Part shown: positions 25,038-34,132 of the stretch, in pieces
How positions within the stretch are numbered: the stretch's first letter is position 1
Layout: each line of letters opens with the position of its first letter
DNA from: an uncultured Lachnospiraceae bacterium
GTDB taxonomy: Bacteria > Bacillota > Clostridia > Lachnospirales > Lachnospiraceae
NCBI GenBank assembly: GCA_910584695.1
Contig: CAJUBR010000025.1
Coordinates: 1-35,053 of the forward strand
Reading direction: 5' to 3'
Length of the DNA stretch: 35,053 nt
Position numbers and translations under genes: made by a program
Notes under the pieces: generated by a model
Database searches by the model: none
The model's input: only the letters and a program-made list of their open reading frames with translations
What the model was told of the DNA's origin: nothing

Positions 25038-26492
25038 ATGCTGATAATATCAATTGATATGAAAAGTAAAGAACCGATGTATGAGCAAATCTACAAATAT
25101 ATTCGGGAAGAGATTAAAAATGGGAATCTTTTATGCGGAACCAAATTACCTTCCAGCAGAGGGCTGGCAGCACATCTGGAAGTGAGCCGTAACACGATCG
25201 ATATGGCATATGGACAGCTATTGTCAGAGGGATATATTGAGTCCGTTCCGAAAAAAGGATATTTTGTCTGTGCTTTGGAAACGTTATACCTTGAAGGGAT
25301 AAAAGTCAACGGTATACCGAAACCAGAGGAGGAAGAGAAGAAAGGAAATGAAAAAAATTTCCGAAAACAGAAAGAGGAAGACAGAGTAAATGCAGTCTGT
25401 GGAATTGATTTTTCTCCCAGTGGTGTGGATATGGATTACTTTCCTTATGGGAAGTGGAGAAAGTTAATGAAGGAATGTCTGATTGATGACAATAAGGAAT
25501 TGTTTTTAGCAGGAAGCGGTCAGGGGGACGAGCAGTTAAGAAAGGCAGTTCAGAATTATCTGTATCAGGCAAGGGGAATTAAGTGTAAACCGTCACAAAT
25601 TATCATTGGGGCTGGAAGCGATTATATGCTTTTACTGTTAAGCCGGATATTTAACAGACAAATGGCATTTGCTATGGAGAATCCTGTTTATAAGCAGGCA
25701 TATACCATTTTTAAAAGCATGGGATATTCGATTACTCCGGTTGAAGTGGATGAACAGGGAATTCGGGTGGATTTGTTGGAGCATACAGATGCAGAAATTG
25801 TGTACGTCACGCCGTCACATCATTTTCCGCTTGGTACGGTTATGTCAGCAGGTCGGAAACAGCAGATTTTAGCATGGGCAAATAAAAGGGAAGAACGGTA
25901 TATCATAGAAGATGACTATGACAGTGAATTTCGTTATTTTGGAAAGCCGATTCCGGCACTGCAAAGCGAAGACCTCTTTGGGAAGGTCATCTATATCGGA
26001 ACCTTGTCAAAGGCAATTGCACCAGGAATTCGAATGAGTTATATGGTATTGCCGGAAAAGATGCTGGAACAATATCGGAAGGAAGCAGGATTTTACTTTT
26101 CAACAGTTTCCAGGATTGATCAAAATGTAATCTGCCAGTTTTTTTTACAGGGACATTTTGAGCGGCATTTGAACCGGATGCGGAAAATTTATAAGGCAAA
26201 ACATGATATTCTGTTACAGGAATTGAAAACCTCTGGTCTGCCAATTCGAATTACAGGAGAAAGTGCCGGACTGCATTTATTGCTGCAATTTGGCGATGTG
26301 GTTTCCAATGCAAGGGAAATAGAAAAAGAATTAGTAGAAAAAGCAGCAATGCAGGGAGTAAAAGTATATGCATTATCTGATTATTATATTAGGGATATAA
26401 AACGCAGACCAACGATTCTGCTTGGGTTTGCCCGTTTGAAAGAAAAAGAAATAGTAGAGGGGATCAAAGCGTTGATAAAGGCATGGTTATAG
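25038..26492 (+). CDS. MocR/PdxR-type transcription regulator
   Basis: A 484-residue regulator that fuses a GntR winged helix-turn-helix (about residues 10-77; YEQIYKYIREEI, SRNTIDMAYGQL) to a fold-I aminotransferase-like domain (about 120-484). The PLP lysine is Lys325 in GTLSKAIAPGIRMSY, and the EDDYDSEFRY segment is kept, so PLP or an aldimine is probably the sensed ligand. The linker (95-117) is very charged. The binding site GGGGAGA is 14 bases from the ATG, looser than elsewhere; an ATG seven codons on is possible. An inverted repeat TTACAA-N18-TTGTAA (24984-25013) just upstream may be its own operator. No PLP, GABA or taurine gene is adjacent, so the target is not evident. Confidence 0.9.
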   Translation: MLIISIDMKSKEPMYEQIYKYIREEIKNGNLLCGTKLPSSRGLAAHLEVSRNTIDMAYGQLLSEGYIESVPKKGYFVCALETLYLEGIKVNGIPKPEEEEKKGNEKNFRKQKEEDRVNAVCGIDFSPSGVDMDYFPYGKWRKLMKECLIDDNKELFLAGSGQGDEQLRKAVQNYLYQARGIKCKPSQIIIGAGSDYMLLLLSRIFNRQMAFAMENPVYKQAYTIFKSMGYSITPVEVDEQGIRVDLLEHTDAEIVYVTPSHHFPLGTVMSAGRKQQILAWANKREERYIIEDDYDSEFRYFGKPIPALQSEDLFGKVIYIGTLSKAIAPGIRMSYMVLPEKMLEQYRKEAGFYFSTVSRIDQNVICQFFLQGHFERHLNRMRKIYKAKHDILLQELKTSGLPIRITGESAGLHLLLQFGDVVSNAREIEKELVEKAAMQGVKVYALSDYYIRDIKRRPTILLGFARLKEKEIVEGIKALIKAWL

Positions 26493-26541
26493 AGGACATA
26501 TGGAAAACCTGAAAGGGGTATTGTGGAATTATGAAAGCAGG

Positions 26542-26570
26542 TTTACATTTAGGAGAGAAAATGCTATATT
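26542..26570 (+). promoter_or_regulatory. Promoter of the DUF4143 ATPase gene
   Basis: TTTACA (26542-26547), 17 bases, TATATT (26565-26570). A hairpin AAACCTG/CAGGTTT spans the region just upstream and includes part of the -35 box. Confidence 0.6.
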
Positions 26571-26622
26571 ATAATTAGATTAGAATTTTGTGAATGTGTT
26601 CGAAAAGGCAGGAGGTTTTACA

Positions 26623-27915
26623 ATGTACCGTATCATAATGAATGATTTAATGGAATGGTATGAGAAAAAGCAGGAGAAAGTATTACTGTTAAAAGGTGCA
26701 AAGGGAGTTGGCAAAACGTGGGCCATGATTGATTTTGCACAGGGATTTTATAAGAATTTATTTTATGTGGATTTTGAAAAGGATGAGGAAGTATATACAC
26801 TATTTAAGCAGGGCATGAAGGTAAAGGCAGAAAAACTGATTGCGGCGTTATGTATTTATTGTGAACAGACTTTTGAGGTGGGGGAGACCATGTTTGTGTT
26901 TGATGAGGCACATCTTTATCCCAAGGCAGTAGAAGCGATTATGAGTTTAAAGCAGCAAAGGCCGGAACTTCCCATTGGAATGATAGCATCTACGGTAGGT
27001 GCCATTCCTCATGAGACAGAATATTTGGAAAAGCTTCATAATCTGTTACTTTATCCCATGACTTTTGAAGAATTTTTAACGGCAAATAAAGCACAGGATT
27101 TGTGTAAACATATTGAAAAGCAGAAATTAGAACCGGTGGATTCCTCTATTATCCGGCAGATAACGGATTATTTAAAGATATTTTATCTTACCGGCGGGAT
27201 GCCAATCGTGGTTCTTGACTATATTAAGAACCATGACATGAATCGCGTAGATGCGATATTAAGGGCACTGATTATCAAAAGTAAGGAACACATTGAACGC
27301 TATGTTCCGAAGAGTATGGCAGTTAAGGTGGATAAGATATGGAATAGTATTCCGGTTCAAATGGAGAAAGACAACCGTAAGTTTATGTACCAGTATGTAG
27401 ATGAGAAGGCACGGGCCAGAGAGTACGAGGACTCTGTTAACTGGTTGGTAGAAACCGGATTAGTGAGAAAGATCAACCGTATCAGAGATGGAGTTTCGCC
27501 ACTTTGGATGCAAGTGGACGAAAAGTCCTTTGAATTATATCATTTGGATCATGGATTGCTTCGAATTATGTGTGGAATTTCCTATGACCAGCTGCATACC
27601 GGAGAGGAAACACTGGAAGATATGAATGGAGCGTTACTAGAGCAATTCGTATTATCAGAGCTGATTATGAATAAAACGGTAGACAAATTATATTTTTGGA
27701 TTTCAGGGGCAACAGCAAGGGTAGATTTTGTATTTGAGGACGATGGTGAGGTTGTTCCTGTGGATGTACAGTCAAGAATCAGAAGGAAAGCACAGAGTAT
27801 AAAAGTATTCCATAATAAGTATAATAATCGGATGGCAATACGGATTTCTTTAGATGATTTAACTTTTTCAAAGGGAATTTTGAATATACCATTATATGGT
27901 TTGTGGAACTTTTAG
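26623..27915 (+). CDS. AAA-type ATPase with DUF4143 domain
   Basis: A 430-residue protein of the widespread AAA-DUF4143 group, whose role is mostly unknown. Walker A GAKGVGKT is at residues 25-32 and Walker B MFVFDEAH near 90-97. A winged-helix-like middle is followed by DUF4143. Its C-terminal nuclease-like fold shows VDFVFEDD then VVPVDVQS (from residue 367), where the usual acidic-x-Lys of active PD-(D/E)XK folds reads D-V-Q. The catalytic lysine is therefore missing and nuclease activity is unlikely. I chose the ATG at 26623, with AGGAGG 7 bases upstream, over a GTG at 26590. Single gene with its own promoter. Confidence 0.85.
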   Translation: MYRIIMNDLMEWYEKKQEKVLLLKGAKGVGKTWAMIDFAQGFYKNLFYVDFEKDEEVYTLFKQGMKVKAEKLIAALCIYCEQTFEVGETMFVFDEAHLYPKAVEAIMSLKQQRPELPIGMIASTVGAIPHETEYLEKLHNLLLYPMTFEEFLTANKAQDLCKHIEKQKLEPVDSSIIRQITDYLKIFYLTGGMPIVVLDYIKNHDMNRVDAILRALIIKSKEHIERYVPKSMAVKVDKIWNSIPVQMEKDNRKFMYQYVDEKARAREYEDSVNWLVETGLVRKINRIRDGVSPLWMQVDEKSFELYHLDHGLLRIMCGISYDQLHTGEETLEDMNGALLEQFVLSELIMNKTVDKLYFWISGATARVDFVFEDDGEVVPVDVQSRIRRKAQSIKVFHNKYNNRMAIRISLDDLTFSKGILNIPLYGLWNF

Positions 27916-28029
27916 GAGGCTCGGTGGTATTTTCTTAATTATTTAGATTATTTTATAGGGATAGTAAAATAAAGATAGTTCAAAGTAATTTTTTTGTCAA
28001 TATGATGTGTATTATGACGCAGTCAAAAA

Positions 28030-28174
28030 TGGTATAATCTGCTTTCGTATTGGATATCTATAAATTCATCAATACCGGAACGGTCATATTTTTTATGTTT
28101 TTTTGAGATTCCGGTTTTGGTGGATATTTTTCTTATCTTTTTCTATAACTGTTTTTGTAATTCAATAAATCTCA
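28030..28174 (+). promoter_or_regulatory. Extended -10 promoter and structured leader
   Basis: The 395-base gap 27916-28310 has one clear promoter: TG at 28030-28031, then TATAAT at 28033-28038 (extended -10; no good -35). The leader of about 265 bases has ACCGGAA (28074-28080) able to pair with TTCCGGT (28109-28115), followed by TTTT. TGAGATT (28104-28110), which shares two bases with that stem, can pair instead with AATCTCA (28168-28174). No ORF and no known riboswitch is recognised. Confidence 0.45.
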
Positions 28175-28310
28175 TGCCGGTTCTTTTTAAAGGAAGATGC
28201 AGATAAGAGTAATATCGTGGAAGTTGGCTGGCGGAATGTGTTGATTGAAAAATATCAACATAAATGTTATGATTGATGCACAACATATATCTTGTTTAAG
28301 GAGAAAAAGT

Positions 28311-28859
28311 ATGAAATGGTGGCAGCACCTAAAGACAATTAATCATCATAAATGGCTGGTCATGAAATACTGCTTCCGCCTTGGAATGTATAAACAGGGA
28401 TTGCTTCATGATCTTTCGAAATATAGCCTGACAGAATTCATGGTGGGTGCAAAATATTATCAGGGGAATCGAAGTCCCAACAATGCGGAGAGGGAAGATA
28501 AGGGCTATACTTCTGCATGGCTGCATCATAAAGGGAGGAACAAGCATCATTTAGAGTATTGGTTGGATTATGATTTAAAAAACGGCGGAATTATGGGGAT
28601 GAAAATGCCGGTAAAGTATGTGGTAGAGATGTTTTGTGACAGGATGGCGGCCAGTAAGAATTATAACCGGAATACTTATACGGACGATATGCCACTTCAA
28701 TATTATAGGAAGGGAAAAGCAAAACAGCTTCTTCATCCGGATTCGGCACAGTTATTAGAGCAGCTGCTTACTATGCTGGCAGACCAGGGGGAGGAAGAAA
28801 CATTTTCTTATATAAAAAGAAAGATTTTAACGAAACAAGTCCGGCGGGAAAAAATTTGA
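28311..28859 (+). CDS. DUF5662 family protein
   Basis: A 182-residue soluble protein of a family with no assigned function. It is rich in paired histidines and acids that suggest a metal site: HD at residues 33-34 (GLLHDLSKYS), HHKGRNKHH at 72-80, and Asp110 in FCDRMAAS. This is loosely like HD-domain hydrolases, though I cannot assign that fold from sequence alone. The ATG at 28311 has AAGGAG upstream; an earlier frame from 28245 has no support. dnaE follows after 57 bases without a clear promoter or terminator, so the two may be co-transcribed. Confidence 0.82.
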   Translation: MKWWQHLKTINHHKWLVMKYCFRLGMYKQGLLHDLSKYSLTEFMVGAKYYQGNRSPNNAEREDKGYTSAWLHHKGRNKHHLEYWLDYDLKNGGIMGMKMPVKYVVEMFCDRMAASKNYNRNTYTDDMPLQYYRKGKAKQLLHPDSAQLLEQLLTMLADQGEEETFSYIKRKILTKQVRREKI

Positions 28860-28916
28860 CTTGTGGGTGGCAGATAATAAAAAAGTACAAAAGATATTTG
28901 GTTATGGAGGCGGAAT

Positions 28917-31900
28917 ATGGGATTTACACATTTACATGTGCATACAGAGTATAGTCTGTTAGACGGTGCATCAAAGATAAAGGAATTGATTAAGTATACA
29001 AAAGAACTGGGAATGGATAGCATCGCCATTACGGATCATGGTGTTATGTATGGTGTAATTGATTTTTATCGTGCTGCAAAGGCAGAAGGGATTAAACCGA
29101 TTATCGGTTGTGAGGTTTATGTAGCACCCGGCTCCCGGTTTGACAGAGAAGCAGGAAAGGGAGAAGAACGGTATTATCATTTGGTGCTGCTGGCAGAGAA
29201 TGATCAGGGATATCATAACCTTATGAAAATCGTGTCTCGCGGGTTTACGGAGGGATACTATTATAAACCGAGAGTGGATAAAGAGGTATTACGGGAATTC
29301 CATGAAGGTGTAATTGCCCTTTCTGCGTGTCTTGCCGGTGAAGTAGCCACGGAACTCCGGCGTGGATTTTATGAGGAGGCGAAAAAGGCGGCTCTCACTT
29401 ATCAGGATATTTTTGGCAAGGGAAATTTTTTCTTGGAATTGCAAGATCACGGAATCCGTGATCAACAGATTGTGAATCAGGGGCTTATGCGGATGTCTCA
29501 GGAAACAGGAATTGAGATGGTGGCTACAAACGATCTCCATTATGTAAAAGAAAGCGACGCCGAAGCACATGACATTCTGCTTTGCATTCAAACGAATAAA
29601 AAGGTGAGTGACGCAGACCGTATGCGTTATGAAGGGGGACAGTATTATTTAAAATCGCCAGAGGAAATGGAAAACTTGTTTCCTTATGCAAAACAGGCAT
29701 TAGAGAATACCGAAAAGATTGCAAAACGTTGCAATGTAGAGATTGTTTTTGGAGAACAGAAGGTGCCGAAATATGAGGTGCCAGAGGGATTTACCTCCTA
29801 TACTTATTTGAAGACCTTGTGTCAGGAAGGATTGGAAAAACGATATCGCCCGGTAACGGAACAACTGCAGGAGCGGTTGGACTATGAGCTGGATACCATT
29901 GAGAAAATGGGATACGTAGATTATTTTCTGATTGTATGGGATTTTATTAAATATGCCAAAGATCATGGAATTGCGGTAGGACCGGGAAGGGGATCTGCAG
30001 CGGGCTCCATTGTCAGTTACTGTCTGGAAATCACAGATATTGATCCGATACGTTTTAATCTTCTGTTCGAACGTTTTCTGAATCCGGAACGTGTTTCCAT
30101 GCCCGATATTGACGTGGATTTTTGTTATGAAAGGCGTCAGGAGGTAATCGACTATGTTGTTCGCAAATATGGTAAAGAAAAAGTAGTGCAAATCGTAACC
30201 TTTGGTACTATGGCAGCACGAATGGTAATCCGGGATGTGGGGCGTGCACTGGATATGCCGTACGCAGTAGTGGACCGGGTCGCTAAAATGATTCCTATGG
30301 GGGCAAACGGTCATAATATTACTATTAATGAAGCGATTGATATTTCACCTGACTTGAAAAAGGCATATACAGAGGAAAAGGATATCAGGTATTTAGTAGA
30401 CATGTCAAAAAAGCTGGAGGGGCTTCCAAGACATGCTTCTATGCATGCGGCAGGTGTGGTGATCGGACAAAAACCGATTGATGAATTTGTACCGCTTTCT
30501 AGGGGTTCAGAGGATGCCATTACAACTCAGTTTACTATGACAACAATTGAAGAGCTAGGGCTGCTGAAAATGGACTTTTTAGGGCTTCGTACGCTCACGG
30601 TAATACAGGATGCAGTAAGAAATATTAAGCAGAGTAAGGGGATTGATATAGATATTGATCATCTGGATATGGATGACAAGGTGGTGTATGATCTGATCTG
30701 TACCGGGCATACAGAAGGGATTTTTCAGTTGGAAAGTAGCGGAATGAAAAGTTTCATGAAGGAGTTAAAGCCTCGGAATATTGAAGATATTATTGCGGGA
30801 ATTTCTTTATATCGTCCCGGGCCTATGGATTTCATACCACTATATATTAAGGGGAAGGAGCATTCAGAGGAGATTACATATGACTGTCCACAGTTAGAAA
30901 AAATATTGGCTCCCACTTATGGCTGTATCGTGTATCAGGAACAGGTGATGCAGATTGTAATGGAGCTTGCTGGATATACACTGGGGAGAAGTGATTTGGT
31001 AAGGCGTGCCATGTCAAAGAAAAAAGGGGATGTGATGCAGCGGGAACGTCAGAATTTTGTCTATGGCAATGAGGAAGAACGGGTTCCGGGCTGTATCAGC
31101 TGCGGCATTGATGAGCAGGTTGCAAATAAAATATTTGATGAGATGATTGACTTTGCAAAATATGCATTTAACAAATCCCATGCAGCAGCATATGCGGTGG
31201 TTGCCTACCAGACTGCTTATTTAAAGTGCCATTATCCTGAGGAGTTTATGGCGGCACTGATTACTTCGGTACTTGACCGTACGGATAAGGTATCGGAGTA
31301 TATTGCACATTGCAGGAAACTGGGAATTAAAATTCTGCCTCCGGATATCAATGAAGGATACAGCCATTTTTCTGTATCGGATAGAGCAATCCGTTATGGA
31401 TTGTCTGCTTTAAAGAGTGTGGGGCGTCCTGTGATCGAAGCGGTGGTGGAGGAACGGAATCTTCATGGCAGATATAAGGATTTAAAGGATTTTATAAGCC
31501 GTTTATCCAACAAAGAGGTAAATAAAAGAACGATCGAAAGCTTTATCAAATCCGGTGCTTTTGACAGCTTTCATGCAAACCGCAGGCAGATGATGATGGT
31601 TTATCTGCAGGTGATTGATCAGGTGAATCAGGAAAAGAAAAGTGCGATGACAGGACAGATGTCTTTGTTAGATTTTTTAGGAGAAGAGGAGAAGAAGGAG
31701 TTTGATATAGATTATCCTAAGGTATCCGAATATGAAAAAGAAGAAATGCTTGCATATGAAAAAGAAGTGCTGGGCATTTATGTAAGCGGTCATCCGTTAG
31801 AGGATTATCAGGGTATGATGAGCCGGAATATTGATGCCACAACCCATGATTTTTTACCGGATCCGGATACCGGAGAAACGATAGCAAGGGATCAGCTTTA

Positions 31901-32402
31901 TTATACGCTTGGTGGTATGATTTCTGCTAAAACGGTGAAGCTTACTAAAACCAATCAGAATATGGCATTTATTACATTGGAAGATTTAATGGGGACAATA
32001 GAGATTGTAGTATTTCCTAAGAAATATGAGCAGTACCGGCAGTATTTGGAGCAGGATTCTAAGATCTTTGTTTATGGAAGAGCATCCATCAGTGAAGATG
32101 AAGGAAAACTGCTGTTAGAGAAGGTAGTGCCGTTTGATCAGGTACCAAAGAGATTATATCTTCAGTGTGCAGACAAAGCAGATTATCAGAAGAAAGAATC
32201 CCAAATTTATCATATTTTAGACTGTTACCCAGGTGAAAACAATGTGACGGTTTGTCTTAAGAAGGAGAATATGAGAAAAGAATTAGGGGGACAATTCAAT
32301 GTGGACATCTGTGAGGAATTGTTAGGAAAAATGAAAGAGTTATTAGGAGAAGGAAAAGTTTTAGTTATGGATCAAAAGCTTTCCATGAGGAGCCGTATAT
32401 GA
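28917..32402 (+). CDS. dnaE: DNA polymerase III alpha subunit (DnaE1)
   Basis: A 1161-residue C-family replicative polymerase. The N-terminal PHP domain has HLHVHTEYSLLDG and AITDHGVMYG. The palm has GPGRGSAAGS, the two catalytic aspartates in PDIDVDF, and the third in LLKMDFLG. Tandem helix-hairpin-helix (YGLSALKSVG) and OB-fold (FITLEDLMGTIEIVVFPKKY) regions follow. It is the DnaE type, lacking the inserted exonuclease of PolC. GGAGG lies 6 bases before the ATG. Its TGA overlaps the ATG of the following methyltransferase gene (ATGA), implying translational coupling. In many relatives pfkA stands after dnaE; here it does not. Confidence 0.98.
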   Translation: MGFTHLHVHTEYSLLDGASKIKELIKYTKELGMDSIAITDHGVMYGVIDFYRAAKAEGIKPIIGCEVYVAPGSRFDREAGKGEERYYHLVLLAENDQGYHNLMKIVSRGFTEGYYYKPRVDKEVLREFHEGVIALSACLAGEVATELRRGFYEEAKKAALTYQDIFGKGNFFLELQDHGIRDQQIVNQGLMRMSQETGIEMVATNDLHYVKESDAEAHDILLCIQTNKKVSDADRMRYEGGQYYLKSPEEMENLFPYAKQALENTEKIAKRCNVEIVFGEQKVPKYEVPEGFTSYTYLKTLCQEGLEKRYRPVTEQLQERLDYELDTIEKMGYVDYFLIVWDFIKYAKDHGIAVGPGRGSAAGSIVSYCLEITDIDPIRFNLLFERFLNPERVSMPDIDVDFCYERRQEVIDYVVRKYGKEKVVQIVTFGTMAARMVIRDVGRALDMPYAVVDRVAKMIPMGANGHNITINEAIDISPDLKKAYTEEKDIRYLVDMSKKLEGLPRHASMHAAGVVIGQKPIDEFVPLSRGSEDAITTQFTMTTIEELGLLKMDFLGLRTLTVIQDAVRNIKQSKGIDIDIDHLDMDDKVVYDLICTGHTEGIFQLESSGMKSFMKELKPRNIEDIIAGISLYRPGPMDFIPLYIKGKEHSEEITYDCPQLEKILAPTYGCIVYQEQVMQIVMELAGYTLGRSDLVRRAMSKKKGDVMQRERQNFVYGNEEERVPGCISCGIDEQVANKIFDEMIDFAKYAFNKSHAAAYAVVAYQTAYLKCHYPEEFMAALITSVLDRTDKVSEYIAHCRKLGIKILPPDINEGYSHFSVSDRAIRYGLSALKSVGRPVIEAVVEERNLHGRYKDLKDFISRLSNKEVNKRTIESFIKSGAFDSFHANRRQMMMVYLQVIDQVNQEKKSAMTGQMSLLDFLGEEEKKEFDIDYPKVSEYEKEEMLAYEKEVLGIYVSGHPLEDYQGMMSRNIDATTHDFLPDPDTGETIARDQLYYTLGGMISAKTVKLTKTNQNMAFITLEDLMGTIEIVVFPKKYEQYRQYLEQDSKIFVYGRASISEDEGKLLLEKVVPFDQVPKRLYLQCADKADYQKKESQIYHILDCYPGENNVTVCLKKENMRKELGGQFNVDICEELLGKMKELLGEGKVLVMDQKLSMRSRI

Positions 32403-33181
32403 TAACAAGTAAATCAAATGCAAAGATAAAAAGCTTAATAAAATGTATGAAAAATGCGAAAGAACGAAAGAGGCAGGATGTTTTTCTTGTAGAAGGAATT
32501 CGTATGTTTTCAGAAATTCCGGCCTCGCTTCATGTGGAAACCTTTGTCACAGAAGAGTGTTATGAAAAGCATCGGGCACTTTTTTGCGGTATGGTATACG
32601 AACTGGTATCGGAGCAGGTTATGGATGCTATTTCAGATACTAAAACACCTCAGGGGGTTGTCAGTATCGTAAAAAGATGCCATTATACTGTGGAGGAGGT
32701 TTGTAAAGGAAGGAATCCCCTTATTATGGCACTTGAAAATTTACAGGATCCGGGAAATCTTGGAACTATTATCCGGACTGCAGAGGGTGCCGGAGTAACC
32801 GGCATTCTGATGAGCCGGGATACGGTAGATGTATATAATCCGAAGGTGGTGCGTGCGACAATGGGGTCAGTTTTTCGGATTCCGTTTTGCTATGTCGAAA
32901 ATCTGGCGGAAATAGTCGAGGACCTGAATAACCGGAATTTCACGACTTACAGTGCATATCTACAGGGAAATAGCTTTTACGACTATGATTATCAAAAACC
33001 GACAATTTTTTGCATAGGAAACGAGGGAAAGGGTTTGTCGAAAGAGCTTTTAAAGGCGGCAACTTATAAAATTACGATTCCCATGAAGGGGAAAGTGGAG
33101 TCGTTAAATGCCGCAACTGCGTCTACTGTGCTTATGTACGAGGCATTGCGACAAAGAAATTCAAATTACCGACAAAAGTAG
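32399..33181 (+). CDS. TrmH/SpoU-family RNA methyltransferase
   Basis: A 260-residue SPOUT methyltransferase using AdoMet to 2'-O-methylate rRNA or tRNA. The N-terminal substrate-binding part (residues 1-100) is L30e-like. The three SpoU motifs are present: NLQDPGNLGTIIRTAEGAG, IGNEGKGLS, and IPMKGKVESLNAATASTVL, which form the knot that binds AdoMet. The start ATG overlaps the dnaE stop by four bases, with no strong binding site of its own. The target RNA cannot be read from the sequence. No terminator T-run follows. Confidence 0.92.
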   Translation: MITSKSNAKIKSLIKCMKNAKERKRQDVFLVEGIRMFSEIPASLHVETFVTEECYEKHRALFCGMVYELVSEQVMDAISDTKTPQGVVSIVKRCHYTVEEVCKGRNPLIMALENLQDPGNLGTIIRTAEGAGVTGILMSRDTVDVYNPKVVRATMGSVFRIPFCYVENLAEIVEDLNNRNFTTYSAYLQGNSFYDYDYQKPTIFCIGNEGKGLSKELLKAATYKITIPMKGKVESLNAATASTVLMYEALRQRNSNYRQK

Positions 33182-33221
33182 TCTTTTTTAGAAGAAAAAT
33201 CCCCGTTCTATAAATCGACTT

Positions 33222-33244
33222 TATGTACTAAGATATAGTACATA
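33222..33244. repeat. Perfect palindrome before the SSB-like gene
   Basis: TATGTACTA (33222-33230), loop AGATA, TAGTACATA (33236-33244). There is no T-run, so it is a possible operator or RNA hairpin rather than a terminator. It lies in the 223-base gap 33182-33404, where no firm promoter was found. Confidence 0.45.
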
Positions 33245-33404
33245 ATAAATGTTTTTCAAATGAATACATACAACATTTAGTGTTTGCAGGATGATTTACC
33301 AAAAAGCGAATCTGCAGATACTTGAAGTGGCAGGGCTCATGAGAATATGTTTGGCATTTATTGTGAAAATAAGACTTTTTAATGCACATGGAAGGAGAAA
33401 AAAG

Positions 33405-34031
33405 ATGACAGAAAAAGTATTAAGTAACAATCAGGCGGTAGTAGCGGGGGAAATTATTTCAGACTTTACTTTTAGCCATGTAATTTTTGGGGAAGGATTT
33501 TACATGGTAGATTTGCTGGTAAGCCGGCTTAGTGATGCCACGGATGTAATCCCATTAATGGTATCCGACCGTTTGATTGATGTCGGACAGTCTCATATTG
33601 GTGAACGAATCGAGGCAAAGGGGCAGTTCCGTTCCTATAATAAACATGAGGAAACGAAGAACAGGTTGATTTTATCATTATTTGTAAGAGAGTTAAATAT
33701 TTTATCGGATGAAGAGGAAATGTCGCATCCGAATCAGATATATTTAGACGGTTATATATGCAAAGCACCAATTTATCGTATGACACCGTTAGGGAGAGAG
33801 ATTGCAGATGTTTTATTAGCGGTAAATCGTGCCTATGGAAAGTCAGATTATATACCATGTATCTGTTGGGGAAGAAATGCAAGATTTGCCGGAAAATTAG
33901 ATGTTGGTGAGCATGTAGCGATATGGGGAAGAATACAGAGCAGAGAGTACCAGAAAAAGCTGGAAAATGATGAAGTGATCAACAGAGTGGCATATGAGGT
34001 TTCCGTCAGCAAAATGGAGTGTTTAGAATAA
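33405..34031 (+). CDS. SSB-like protein with two OB-fold halves
   Basis: A 208-residue protein of the single-stranded DNA-binding group found in Clostridia. The N-terminal half (about residues 9-100) and the C-terminal half (about 108-208) each look like one OB-fold; the second is better conserved (PLGREIADVLLAVNRAYG, SDYIPCICWGRNA, VAIWGRIQSREYQKK). The acidic DDDIPF-type C-terminal tip that recruits partners in classical SSB is absent; the protein ends MECLE. The ATG at 33405 has AAGGAG upstream; an earlier frame from 33291 is unsupported. A separate classical ssb gene probably exists elsewhere. Function in replication or repair is inferred. Confidence 0.82.
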   Translation: MTEKVLSNNQAVVAGEIISDFTFSHVIFGEGFYMVDLLVSRLSDATDVIPLMVSDRLIDVGQSHIGERIEAKGQFRSYNKHEETKNRLILSLFVRELNILSDEEEMSHPNQIYLDGYICKAPIYRMTPLGREIADVLLAVNRAYGKSDYIPCICWGRNARFAGKLDVGEHVAIWGRIQSREYQKKLENDEVINRVAYEVSVSKMECLE

Positions 34032-34132
34032 GGATTGCATTTTTTTGATATTTATGCTAGGATTATCGTATTTCTTGAAGTATGTAAATTTAGGCATCAG
34101 GGATGAAACCAGAAATATGAGGTGGAGAAAGT

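Noticed and set aside
28860..28916. Separate promoter for dnaE.
   Set aside because: No convincing -35/-10 pair in the 57-base gap.
10120..30520. Numerous long antisense ORFs opposite pyrG, ftsH, uvrC, whiA, the Sel1 gene and dnaE.
   Set aside because: They overlap well-supported genes, have no ribosome binding sites and no recognisable motifs; they are frame shadows.
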